DNA of 64,000 nucleotides from an uncultured Aquimarina sp. (GTDB lineage Bacteria; Bacteroidota; Bacteroidia; Flavobacteriales; Flavobacteriaceae): NCBI GenBank assembly GCA_947489685.1, contig CANLEM010000003.1, positions 785,283 to 849,282 of the forward strand, read 5' to 3'. Shown piece by piece: positions 18,908 to 28,465 of this stretch (position 1 is its first letter; each line of letters starts with the position of its first letter). The notes under the pieces were generated by a model. It saw only the letters and a program-made list of their open reading frames with translations, ran no database searches and was not told where the DNA came from. The position numbers and the translations under genes were made by a program.

Positions 18908-19831
18908 TTATCCCGCCATATCTATATCCTTTAATTTATTTTCTTCTGCTAGTTTTGCCTTTTGGGCTGCATAGTCAAATCCCTGTTGCCACCAATTGGT
19001 CATTAGTTTTTTGTTAAAAACCAAAGAGTTTTCTGTTAGTTTTGATGGTGTATAGTATAAATTTAAAGGCACATCTTTATTGATAGCTGCAAGCTTACCC
19101 AAGACCGTATCATGGCCTTCAACCTGATCTAGCATATAGCTAAAGAGATTTACCATTAGCGAGAAAGGATTCTTACCCAAAACTTTATTTTGTTCCATAT
19201 TCTCAGACTCCAGAATAATAGCATCTACCTCTGTAGCACCTCTTCTAATTGCCTCTCTAATAGGTACCATACAACCAAAACCGCCATCGGCATACTCACA
19301 ACCTTCTTTTGTTACTAAACTCATAAAAGGAACATAATTACAGGATATCCATATCCAATCACAAAAATCGTCGTAAGAAAAATCATTAATAGATTTATAT
19401 TCGGTTTTGTTTTTGGTAAGGTTAGAAACTGTGACCACAACATCCTGAGTCATTTGTCTGGCTTGTTCAAACTCTGATTCAGAAAAACTTCTTCGAATAG
19501 ATCTTCTTAGGTTTTTACTCTCTCCAAACGTACGTTTGAATTTTATAAATTGCCAAAGCGATGATAGAAAGTTGATAGAAACATACTCCCTATTTCCCTT
19601 TTTACGCACTCTAAAAGGATTAACATTAAAGATTGTACGTTGACTTACATTAGTATAAATATCATAGGTCTTATCAATATTACCTAATGCCAGTTGCGGT
19701 ATTAATAAACTTCCTGTAGAAGTACCCAAAAACAAATCATATTTCTTGCCTTGTTCTTGCATTAAATACTGTGCGACCCCGCCTGCATATGCACCTTTAC
19801 TACCACCTCCTGAAATTACTAATGCCCGCAT
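18908..19831 (-). CDS. Patatin-like phospholipase (copy 1)
   Basis: The ATG at 19831 (MRALVISGGGSKG) matches the start of the upstream paralogue; the track's 19867 start overlaps that gene. The 307-residue patatin has the oxyanion loop GGGSKGAYAGG, the nucleophile elbow GTSTGSLL (GxSxG) and the catalytic DGG (about 187-189). It is therefore a predicted serine lipid acyl hydrolase with an intact Ser-Asp dyad. It starts 1 nt after the stop of copy 2, so the pair is an operon formed by tandem duplication. Confidence 0.9.
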   Translation of the reverse strand: MRALVISGGGSKGAYAGGVAQYLMQEQGKKYDLFLGTSTGSLLIPQLALGNIDKTYDIYTNVSQRTIFNVNPFRVRKKGNREYVSINFLSSLWQFIKFKRTFGESKNLRRSIRRSFSESEFEQARQMTQDVVVTVSNLTKNKTEYKSINDFSYDDFCDWIWISCNYVPFMSLVTKEGCEYADGGFGCMVPIREAIRRGATEVDAIILESENMEQNKVLGKNPFSLMVNLFSYMLDQVEGHDTVLGKLAAINKDVPLNLYYTPSKLTENSLVFNKKLMTNWWQQGFDYAAQKAKLAEENKLKDIDMAG

Positions 19832-19832
19832 A

Positions 19833-20726
19833 TTACAATCTATTAAATGTATTTTTTTCTTTCGCAAATTCGTATCCTCTTTTCCACCATTCTGTCATTT
19901 TTTCTTTATCAAAAACCAATGAATTGGTCGTAAGTACTGTGGGCGTGTAATATAAATCCATTGCCACATCTTTTTCTCGGGCCTGAAATTTTCCTATTCG
20001 TATATTTTGGTGTTCTATCTGATCCATCATAAAATTTACCATATTGGTAATCAAAGAAAATGGATCTTTTGTAGGCATACGGTTCAAATAATTTACTTCG
20101 GTTTCTAAAACGATAACATCTAACTCTGTTGCCCCTCTTTTGATGGCCTCTTCGATAGGTACCATGGATCCCAATCCCCCATCAACATAATCGCAGTTAT
20201 TTTTTCTTACCAAACTCATAAAAGGTGGATAATTACATGAGATCCAAATCCAATCCAAAAAATCTTCGTACGCACATTCTTTTAATGACTTATACTCTAC
20301 TGTATTTGTAGAAAGATTAGTAACTGTAACAATTACATCTGGATTTCCGGATTTTAATTGTTCAAAATAAGATTCTGAAATTGCATTATGTATTAAATTT
20401 CTTAGATTTCTACTATCACCAAAAGATTTTTTCCCTTTTATTAAATTTCGCAGTACATTAAAATGATTGATACTAATATCATTATAACCTCTTTTTTTCT
20501 TGATAATAAACGGGCAATTTCTAAAGATTGAAGACTGATTAACCGAAGTATAGAATTTCTTTATCTCTTCAATCTTTGATAGTGCCAAATGAGAGACCAA
20601 TAAGCTTCCGGTAGAAGTACCTATAAACAAATCGTATTTTCTATCAAGATCTTGAATCAGGTGTTGTGCAACACCTCCTGCAAAGGCTCCTTTGCTGCCT
20701 CCACCAGAAATCACCAATGCTCGCAT
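19833..20726 (-). CDS. Patatin-like phospholipase (copy 2)
   Basis: This 297-residue paralogue of the next gene has GGGSKGAFAGG, GTSTGSLL and DGG, so the Ser-Asp dyad is intact. The two proteins align end to end, with many identical blocks such as DWIWISCNYPPFMSLV (V for P in copy 1). The most divergent parts are the FRNCPF...YNDISINHF region and the C-termini. It is expected to hydrolyse phospholipid or another acyl lipid in the cytoplasm. It lies 8 nt downstream of the M1 peptidase gene. Confidence 0.9.
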   Translation of the reverse strand: MRALVISGGGSKGAFAGGVAQHLIQDLDRKYDLFIGTSTGSLLVSHLALSKIEEIKKFYTSVNQSSIFRNCPFIIKKKRGYNDISINHFNVLRNLIKGKKSFGDSRNLRNLIHNAISESYFEQLKSGNPDVIVTVTNLSTNTVEYKSLKECAYEDFLDWIWISCNYPPFMSLVRKNNCDYVDGGLGSMVPIEEAIKRGATELDVIVLETEVNYLNRMPTKDPFSLITNMVNFMMDQIEHQNIRIGKFQAREKDVAMDLYYTPTVLTTNSLVFDKEKMTEWWKRGYEFAKEKNTFNRL

Positions 20727-20734
20727 ATTTTACC

Positions 20735-22819
20735 TTATGGGGTTAATTTTTTTTGTAAAAAATCTTGTTGATTCTTTGGTAAATTATGCATTAAAGCTAC
20801 ATATTTCTTTTGATATTTCTCTTGCTTTAATAGTTTATCCAAAATTTTTCTGCACGAATTTCTAAATCTCCAGTTATGATGTGTAGCTCCATCAACAAGA
20901 TCTGTTAGAGTTTGGTCGGAAAAAGCTTGTAAACTTTCTAAATAAGTAAATGCATTCTCTCTGGTATTAAAGCTAAATTGTGGAGATGTATATTTTGATA
21001 ATTCGCTATAAAATTGCTGATGTTGATCGGTTTGATACTCTCTTGTACTTAAGGCCAAGACTAACCATAAAATTCTTACATTTTTATCATTAAACCCGAT
21101 AATTTCTTTGGTAAGATCTAGATATTCATTTCTTTTCTCAGGAAAACTGGCCCATAAATGATATAGAGCAGGCTCTACGGTCGCATACGACGGATCTTTT
21201 AATAGCGATTCGTATTGCTCTTGTAAATCTTTAGGTATGGTACTTAATGTATTTGCTATTGCCTGGCGAATAAAAATGTTATTACTTTCAAAGGCTTTAT
21301 CATACAATGCAATAACCTCGGGCGATGTTGTACCTGCTAATTGATATATTACTTCTTGGCCTATATAATCATTTGCAGGAAAAGTAAGTGCTTTTGCCAG
21401 AGTTCCCCATTTACCAGCTATGGGTTGCGTACGTTCCTGGGCCAGACTTAGATAACTAGATATAAAATCTGATTTTGTAAGTATATCCAATGCAGACTGT
21501 GACGGAAAAGCAACATTTTCTAACCATAAGGTAGCGAATTCTTTTAGGTCTTCACCACTAACCTCTTCGGCAACGGCTATAAAGTCATCTGTAGTCGCAT
21601 TTTTAAATTTATATTTTTCAAGAAAATTGTGTATCGTTATTTTAAAACTGGTATCCCCTATCCTATCTCTAAGTGCATGAATTGCCCATGCTCCTCTTTG
21701 ATAAAAGGTTAATGAACTTGCCTTTGGATCTAATAATGAAGTGGCTTGTGGTGTTTTGGATAATTCGGTAAGTTGCTCGGCACTTTCATACAATTTGAAC
21801 AAAAAATAATCTTCACCAAAAATTTCCTTTTCTGCCAAAAGCGCATAATAAGTAGCAAATCCCTCTTGCAACCAATGATGAGTTCCTTCGGTCTCTGTAA
21901 CGAGGTCACCAAACCACTGATGTGCTAATTCATGAGCGTTAACATTGATATAATTGCGATCTATAAAAGCAGTTTCATCAATTACAAATGCATCAGAGAA
22001 GATTGTAGTTCCCGTATTTTCCATACCGGCATATAAAAAATCTTTTACTGGTATTTGTTTATAGTTTTGCCAAGGAAAAGCATATCCGATTTCTTTTTCA
22101 AGAAAATCAAAAATCTTTTTGCTGTGTTTATAAGTAGACTCAAACCTATCTTTGGCATCTGGGTAGTAATACATTTCTAACGGAATCCCACTGGCAGAAG
22201 TTTCTACAACTTTTTCATATGTACCTATCACAAATGCCAATAAGTAACTACTCATTGGTTGTTGCATATCATAGGTCCAACTTTGGATAGAATCATTTAC
22301 AGGTTCTATACTCAGTAATTTACCATTTGCTATTACCTCGGCTTCTTTTGCATAATTAATGACCAGGTCAAATTCTACTTTTTCATTCATATCATCAAAA
22401 CTTGGTAGCCAATTTGATGTATATTTTCCTTGTCCTTGAGTCCATATTTGCGGATTACCTTGATAATCATTTACAAAGTATACTGCTTTTTTGGGGGTAG
22501 CCACGTATTGAATTGTAATATTGTGATTGGCGTTGATTTTAAAATCAGAAGTGATTTCTATTTTTTGATTATCATACTCAAAATCTATTTCTTTTTTATC
22601 CAATAAGACTTTTACGATTTTCATTTTTTGAGCATCAATATAAATTGATGGTACAGTTTTCAAAACGTTAAATGTATAGCCTACTTCTCCCTTAATTTCT
22701 TTAGTTTTTGCATCGACCGTAATATTTACTTTACCCAACAAAAAATCCACATGATCCTTTTGTTGAGCCATACTTTCAAAAGAAAATAAAAGAATAAATA
22801 GATAAAAAATAATACGCAT
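20735..22819 (-). CDS. M1 family aminopeptidase
   Basis: This 694-residue exported protein has a signal peptide (IIFYLFILLFSFESMAQQ). An N-terminal beta domain precedes the gluzincin core: the exopeptidase motif YAGMENTG (about 265-272), zinc site HELAHQWFGD (about 297-306) and downstream Glu in LQEGFATYYA. A HEAT-like helical C-terminal half follows. It removes N-terminal residues from peptides in the periplasm. It is the first gene of a probable operon with the two patatins. Confidence 0.93.
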   Translation of the reverse strand: MRIIFYLFILLFSFESMAQQKDHVDFLLGKVNITVDAKTKEIKGEVGYTFNVLKTVPSIYIDAQKMKIVKVLLDKKEIDFEYDNQKIEITSDFKINANHNITIQYVATPKKAVYFVNDYQGNPQIWTQGQGKYTSNWLPSFDDMNEKVEFDLVINYAKEAEVIANGKLLSIEPVNDSIQSWTYDMQQPMSSYLLAFVIGTYEKVVETSASGIPLEMYYYPDAKDRFESTYKHSKKIFDFLEKEIGYAFPWQNYKQIPVKDFLYAGMENTGTTIFSDAFVIDETAFIDRNYINVNAHELAHQWFGDLVTETEGTHHWLQEGFATYYALLAEKEIFGEDYFLFKLYESAEQLTELSKTPQATSLLDPKASSLTFYQRGAWAIHALRDRIGDTSFKITIHNFLEKYKFKNATTDDFIAVAEEVSGEDLKEFATLWLENVAFPSQSALDILTKSDFISSYLSLAQERTQPIAGKWGTLAKALTFPANDYIGQEVIYQLAGTTSPEVIALYDKAFESNNIFIRQAIANTLSTIPKDLQEQYESLLKDPSYATVEPALYHLWASFPEKRNEYLDLTKEIIGFNDKNVRILWLVLALSTREYQTDQHQQFYSELSKYTSPQFSFNTRENAFTYLESLQAFSDQTLTDLVDGATHHNWRFRNSCRKILDKLLKQEKYQKKYVALMHNLPKNQQDFLQKKLTP

Positions 22820-22901
22820 AGTATAAGATAATCAAATGTTCTGCCAAAATAACGATTTTAGAACAGTTATGTGACAGAACTACTGAGTAAGAAAAATTAA
22901 T

Positions 22902-25157
22902 CTATTCTTTAATTTTACTTATTGGTATTTTAATAGCGCTATTACAGAACCATTTGATTTTCAATGGTATTTTTCCGTCGGCAATTGTTTCATCACTAAC
23001 ATTCTTACCGGTACCGTAGTTAATTTGCCATCTAGGGCTTTTATGTATCCCCAAAAGTATAACCAAACGACTTCCCTTTTGGATTCGTTTACTCATAAAC
23101 AACGAATTCTTAATCGGAATATATTCTCGTTTTCCAGGTTCTAATAAATTACGAACACTTGGATCTTTGGCATAGCTTGCTCTGCCGAGATAGTTTGTTA
23201 ATCTTATATAGCTACTATCTTCTTTCATTTCGAATATCTCAATCTCAATATCCATATCTTTTTTATTGATTTCGGCATATATATCACCCAAAAATCGTCC
23301 GTTTACATCAAAAGACTCTTTAAACGGTTCGGATATGAAAGATACTTTATTATGTATTTTAAGTTTTTCTTGAAAGAAAGAATTTGTTTTTTGTAGGCTA
23401 TCTCCTCGATATTGATAATCTATTTCTTGAGTTATAAATTCTTTTTTGTCTAGTTTTTGAGTAGTCAATCCGTATTCATTTTCTTTGAGAACATTTTTTA
23501 AATAAAATACTAGAGTATCAGTATTCATTGCTTTTAAAGTAGGTTTATGTTTCCAAACATTAGCCTCCATGACTTGATAATTAACCTTATCTTTTAGAAT
23601 ATCAGGTTTCTTAGCTCCCTTAAAAATATAGTCGAACCATTGATATGCCAATACATCCATATCCATTTTGGATATGCTGTCTACGGTATATCTTCCTACT
23701 TTTTTGGCGGTTCTTCCGGCAGCACTACTATGATTGTATGGACCAATTACCAAATAGTGATTAGCATTTTTATTGTATTCGGTATGCTTATTATAATAAT
23801 GTAACGCTCCCACTTGATCACTATCAAAATATCCCGTGGTAGTAAGTACTGGTATGTTAATTTTAGAAAATTCTTCTTGATTAGGAGTCATATTTCTCCA
23901 GTAACTATCATAACTAGGATGGTCTAACCAACGCTGAAATATAGCATTAGGTGCACCATCCAAAGAGTCAAGAGCACGAAAGGATTTTCCGCTCTTGTAC
24001 CATTTTTTATATAACTTATTCCATCTCTTTGAATCCAAAAAGTTTTCTAAATCAATAAAATCATGCGCCGTAACAAAATTAATCCATCGGATCATGTAGC
24101 TCATAAAAACATTATTCTCCATCGGATAATCGTTGCCAATACCCACCGAAACTTGAGGTACAATTGTTTTTAATGCAGGATGTAACCCTTTGGCGGCTGC
24201 CCATTGACTAAATCCAAGGTAACTTCCGCCCATCATACCTACTTCTCCATTGCTCCAAGGCTGTTTACTAATCCAATCTATGACTTCATAAGCATCTTTG
24301 GCATCATGCTCAAACGGCTCTATAGTTTCTGGACTAAAGCGTTTACCTCTTGTATTTGCAATCACACCTACATATCCGTAGTAAGCGGCTTCTTTAACCA
24401 AAAAGTCATCTACTACTCCACTTTCATAAGGATAAATACTAAAAATTAACATGGTAGGTTTTGGTTTAGTATCTCCTTTTTTATGACCAATTCTTAGCGC
24501 AATAGTGGCTCCATCCCTTGTTTTGAGTGATACACTATCTCTTGTTACATAGCGTTTTTGGTCCTCCTTGTCTATTAATCCAACGGCTATAGACTTTGTT
24601 TTTTCTATTACTTTTTTTGAAAGATATGCAGATGACAATGCAAAGAAATCTCTTTGCGAAATACTATCTTCTATTTTCCGATTTTCTAAAATCTTGGTTA
24701 TTCTTTTATGTTGACCATCGATAGTTTTATCGAAACGTATTGGCACTCTAAGTTTTGTTTTATCTGTTAAAGCATTATACAGTTTATAAAAAGCCGAAGT
24801 ATATGCCTCGTCAAAAGTTGTATTTTGGGTCAACTTTGCTTGAGCATAGAGATAGTTTTCGATCGAGATAAGTGCAGCTTCTTGTGGATATTCTTTTCCG
24901 GATATATTTCTTAAACTATCTATAGATACTACAGCTTGGGCATAATCTTGTAATAGCATTTGTGCGATGCTCTTATTTTGATAATACGTCTCTTTATTTT
25001 TTTCAGAATAGTCTTTCAGAATTAATGCTGATATTTCAGAAATCTTTTCATTTAATATAGAAGAATTTGCTTTTATTTCTTTTGGCAAATAATACTTTTG
25101 AGACCATACACTTGCAAAGTTCAATCCCAATAAAAGAATCAAAATAATTTGTTTCAT
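22902..25157 (-). CDS. CocE/NonD (S15-like) alpha/beta hydrolase
   Basis: The start at 25157 gives a signal peptide (MKQIILILLLGLNFASVWSQ) and 751 residues. An extra N-terminal helical part (about 20-200) precedes the alpha/beta hydrolase core. The nucleophile elbow is GGSYLGFSQW, the region VIANTRGKRFSPE is typical of CocE/X-Pro dipeptidyl peptidases, and a His follows in GPYNHSS. A C-terminal jelly-roll (about 590-750) completes the family layout. It is a periplasmic peptidase or esterase; the substrate is unknown. Confidence 0.9.
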   Translation of the reverse strand: MKQIILILLLGLNFASVWSQKYYLPKEIKANSSILNEKISEISALILKDYSEKNKETYYQNKSIAQMLLQDYAQAVVSIDSLRNISGKEYPQEAALISIENYLYAQAKLTQNTTFDEAYTSAFYKLYNALTDKTKLRVPIRFDKTIDGQHKRITKILENRKIEDSISQRDFFALSSAYLSKKVIEKTKSIAVGLIDKEDQKRYVTRDSVSLKTRDGATIALRIGHKKGDTKPKPTMLIFSIYPYESGVVDDFLVKEAAYYGYVGVIANTRGKRFSPETIEPFEHDAKDAYEVIDWISKQPWSNGEVGMMGGSYLGFSQWAAAKGLHPALKTIVPQVSVGIGNDYPMENNVFMSYMIRWINFVTAHDFIDLENFLDSKRWNKLYKKWYKSGKSFRALDSLDGAPNAIFQRWLDHPSYDSYWRNMTPNQEEFSKINIPVLTTTGYFDSDQVGALHYYNKHTEYNKNANHYLVIGPYNHSSAAGRTAKKVGRYTVDSISKMDMDVLAYQWFDYIFKGAKKPDILKDKVNYQVMEANVWKHKPTLKAMNTDTLVFYLKNVLKENEYGLTTQKLDKKEFITQEIDYQYRGDSLQKTNSFFQEKLKIHNKVSFISEPFKESFDVNGRFLGDIYAEINKKDMDIEIEIFEMKEDSSYIRLTNYLGRASYAKDPSVRNLLEPGKREYIPIKNSLFMSKRIQKGSRLVILLGIHKSPRWQINYGTGKNVSDETIADGKIPLKIKWFCNSAIKIPISKIKE

Positions 25158-25391
25158 AATGCGTTTTGATGATGTATTACAAAATATAAAAAACATCTGG
25201 TTATAAGCATGTGTTGTTACAAGGTAAAATGTTACCAAGCTATTGGCAAATTTGCCACTATTTTATCTTTTTCTGCATAAACTATGATGCAGGGTAGCAA
25301 ATATAGGTGAGTAAAGTAAAGAAATATGGATTTCTTTATAATTGCTCATTTTTGTTTGTGAACAAATCTATATGCTCTTATATTAGCTGTT

Positions 25392-27494
25392 ATGAATCCT
25401 AATGTTCTACAAACACCTATAGACTATCTTAAAGGCGTGGGGCCATCTCGAGCAGATCTATTACGATCAGAATTAGGTATACGTACATATCAGGATTTGG
25501 TAAATCTATTCCCAAATCGATATATCGATAAAACCCAATATTACAAAATCAATCAATTACAAAAAACCTCTTCTGAAGTTCAAATTATTGGTAAGATCAT
25601 CAATATCAAAACAGTAGAACAAAAGCGGGGAAAACGACTAGTAGCAAAATTTATAGATGATACCGGCCAGATGGAGTTGGTTTGGTTTCGCGGTCATAAA
25701 TGGATTAGAGAACATATTAAATTAAACACTACCTACGTTGTCTCTGGAAAACCAAAATATTATCAGGGTTTTAATATACCCCATCCCGAGATGGAATTGA
25801 TGGATGAACATGAGCAAAATCTAAGAACGGCTATGCAACCTGTTTATCCATCTACCGAGAAACTGGTAAATAAAGGAGTTACCAATCGGGCGATGTCAAA
25901 GATGATGCAGCAATTGTTTATCGAAACCAAAGTACGTTTTTACGACACCCTTTCTAAAGAAATATTAGATGAACTACAACTTCTTCCTAAAAACGAAGCT
26001 GTTTTTAATGTTCATTTTCCGAAAAGCCAAGAATTGTTGGCTAAAGCGCAATACAGATTAAAATTTGAAGAGTTATTCTATATTCAGTTACAATTAATTA
26101 CCAAAAAACTTATTCGCAAACAAAAAATTAAAGGTTTCCCCTTTACCGAAGTGGGAGCTCATTTCAATAATTTTTACAAAAACCATCTTCCATTTGACCT
26201 TACCAATGCTCAAAAACGGGTAATTAAAGAAATTCGAAACGATATTGGTAGTAGTGCACAAATGAACCGATTATTGCAAGGTGATGTAGGATCTGGTAAA
26301 ACTATTGTGGGGCTTATGACGATGTTGTTGGCAATAGATAATGGTTTTCAGGCATGTTTAATGGCGCCGACAGCCATATTAGCAAATCAGCACTACCAAG
26401 GTATCAAAGAGCTTACTGATCAACTTGATATCACTGTAAAATTATTAATGGGGAGTTCTACTACCAAAGAACGTAGAGAAATTCATGAAGGACTAGAAGA
26501 TGGCTCTTTACATATTCTTATTGGTACCCATGCCGTTTTGGAAGACAAGGTAAAGTTTAAAAACCTAGGATTGGCCATTATCGATGAACAACATCGGTTT
26601 GGAGTTGCGCAACGGTCAAAATTATGGCATAAAAACACCTATCCGCCGCATATTCTGGTAATGACAGCTACTCCTATCCCACGCACACTGGCCATGAGTT
26701 TGTATGGAGATCTTGATATTTCGGTCATAGACGAACTTCCGCCAGGGCGTAAAGCTATTAAAACTGTACATCGTTATGATAGTAACCGTTTAAAGGTATT
26801 TAAATTTATTGCTGATGAGATAAAAAAGGGACGACAGATTTATATTGTATACCCTTTGATACAAGAATCTGAAGCTATGGATTATAAAGATCTTATGGAT
26901 GGTTATGAAAGTATTGCTCGTTCATTTCCTGCTCCAGAGTTTCAGATCTCTATTGTACATGGTAAAATGAAACCTGCAGACAAAGATTACGAAATGGATC
27001 GGTTTGTAAAGGGCGAAACTCAAATCATGGTGGCTACCACCGTTATCGAAGTAGGTGTAAATGTTCCTAATGCTAGTGTGATGATTATTGAAAGCGCCGA
27101 ACGCTTTGGGTTATCCCAATTACATCAGTTACGAGGTCGTGTAGGTCGAGGAGCAGAACAAAGTTTTTGTATTTTGATGACCAGTTTTAAACTATCCGCA
27201 GATAGTAAAACCAGATTAGAAACCATGACACGTACCAATGATGGTTTTGATATTGCCGAAGTAGATTTAAAGCTTCGAGGTCCTGGTGATATTATGGGAA
27301 CCCAACAAAGTGGAGTACTTAATCTTAAAATAGCCGATATCGTGAGGGATAATGATATTTTGAAAACTGCACGATATTATGCTGTAAAAATACTTAAAGA
27401 AGACCCCTCTTTATCATCTGAAAAAAATAAAATCTTGCTATACACCTATCAACAAATGGCAAAGCATAAGAATATCTGGAACTATATTAGTTAA
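25392..27494 (+). CDS. recG: ATP-dependent DNA helicase RecG
   Basis: This 700-residue protein has full RecG architecture. An N-terminal wedge/OB domain (about 5-170) is followed by Walker A GDVGSGKT, the DEQH-type box IDEQHRFGV, TATPIPRT, and motif VI HQLRGRVGRG. The C-terminal RecG-specific TRAP-like region FKLSADSKTRLETM...DIAEVDLKLRGPGD follows. It remodels stalled replication forks and Holliday junctions. Confidence 0.97.
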   Translation: MNPNVLQTPIDYLKGVGPSRADLLRSELGIRTYQDLVNLFPNRYIDKTQYYKINQLQKTSSEVQIIGKIINIKTVEQKRGKRLVAKFIDDTGQMELVWFRGHKWIREHIKLNTTYVVSGKPKYYQGFNIPHPEMELMDEHEQNLRTAMQPVYPSTEKLVNKGVTNRAMSKMMQQLFIETKVRFYDTLSKEILDELQLLPKNEAVFNVHFPKSQELLAKAQYRLKFEELFYIQLQLITKKLIRKQKIKGFPFTEVGAHFNNFYKNHLPFDLTNAQKRVIKEIRNDIGSSAQMNRLLQGDVGSGKTIVGLMTMLLAIDNGFQACLMAPTAILANQHYQGIKELTDQLDITVKLLMGSSTTKERREIHEGLEDGSLHILIGTHAVLEDKVKFKNLGLAIIDEQHRFGVAQRSKLWHKNTYPPHILVMTATPIPRTLAMSLYGDLDISVIDELPPGRKAIKTVHRYDSNRLKVFKFIADEIKKGRQIYIVYPLIQESEAMDYKDLMDGYESIARSFPAPEFQISIVHGKMKPADKDYEMDRFVKGETQIMVATTVIEVGVNVPNASVMIIESAERFGLSQLHQLRGRVGRGAEQSFCILMTSFKLSADSKTRLETMTRTNDGFDIAEVDLKLRGPGDIMGTQQSGVLNLKIADIVRDNDILKTARYYAVKILKEDPSLSSEKNKILLYTYQQMAKHKNIWNYIS

Positions 27495-27551
27495 TCCATA
27501 CTATTTTTGAAGCATTTATGTTATACATATTATAATCAATCCCATACTAAT

Positions 27552-28007
27552 ATGAGAACTGTAGTAATTGTTTGTTTTATGGTGTTTTTGTCTAGCTTCA
27601 GTTTTGGGCAATATTTAGACGAACATGAATGGACTACACTTTCTGGGTATGTTAGTTCTGGCAATAACCAGGAGTTTGAGAAATTTTTGACTCAAAAAGA
27701 ATTTTTAAAAGCTGAGGAAGCCAATGAAAAGTATACATTCTATAGCTGGAAAAAAACCGATCATTTCTTTTACGGGGTACGGGTAAATAAAAAATCGGGG
27801 CAAGTAACATATATGACCAATGATCAAAACTATGTATTGAAATTGCTTTCAAAATTTATTTCGGAATATACGCGGGTAACCTCTGATCAACAAGGACAAC
27901 GATCGGTAACTCACATTTTTGAATCCCCTACAGCAACTATTGCGGTGAAATTGGATATTACAGAAAATCAAGGCACCCATTTACTATTTGCCAAGACTAA
28001 ATCCTGA
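27552..28007 (+). CDS. Secreted hypothetical protein
   Basis: The ATG at 27552 opens a signal peptide (MRTVVIVCFMVFLSSFSFGQ); the track's upstream start adds a polar leader. The 151-residue product has a small mixed fold with FYSWKKTDHFFYGVRVNKKSG. It was not recognised. It lies downstream of recG in the same direction and convergent with a small zinc-ribbon gene, with only 5 bp between the two stops. Confidence 0.62.
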   Translation: MRTVVIVCFMVFLSSFSFGQYLDEHEWTTLSGYVSSGNNQEFEKFLTQKEFLKAEEANEKYTFYSWKKTDHFFYGVRVNKKSGQVTYMTNDQNYVLKLLSKFISEYTRVTSDQQGQRSVTHIFESPTATIAVKLDITENQGTHLLFAKTKS

Positions 28008-28012
28008 TAGTT

Positions 28013-28381
28013 TTAAGAATCCATATAAGGTTGCCATTTTACAAGCACATATTTTTCTTTTTGATGTTCTTTTAAAGCCATAAATCCATATTCATAACAA
28101 AAAAGATACACCTGCCCTTTTTGATTTTTCCAGTAATGGGTAAAGTACTTGGGATTAAAACCCTCGCTTATCAATTTTTCTTTTCTTACTGTAGATAATC
28201 CGGATTTATTATAAGCTTTTAATATTTTTCTATTGGTTTTAAGTTGTTTATCTATAGTATAATATTGCCCTTCTTCTTGTTTCCTTTTTTCATATTGGTG
28301 TGCAGATTTACAATGTACAGAACAATACTTTTTATCGGATCTGCCTATGATTTCGCTATCACAAAAATTGCATTTTTTCAT
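28013..28381 (-). CDS. Small zinc-ribbon hypothetical protein
   Basis: This 122-residue protein has an N-terminal four-Cys/His knuckle (CNFCDSEI...KKYCSVHCKSAHQYEK, residues 4-31), resembling DUF2116/treble-clef zinc ribbons. A basic region and an aromatic-rich C-terminus (KYFTHYWKNQKGQVYLFCYEYGF) follow. It is probably nucleic-acid associated, but the function is unknown. It is divergent from the recombinase gene; the 84-bp gap is very AT-rich. Confidence 0.7.
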   Translation of the reverse strand: MKKCNFCDSEIIGRSDKKYCSVHCKSAHQYEKRKQEEGQYYTIDKQLKTNRKILKAYNKSGLSTVRKEKLISEGFNPKYFTHYWKNQKGQVYLFCYEYGFMALKEHQKEKYVLVKWQPYMDS

Positions 28382-28465
28382 GTGAATTTTATAATAAAAG
28401 TATAATATACGAATATTATCCGTATAATAATCTGTTAAAGTAATTATTTAATCCATTTTTGACAT

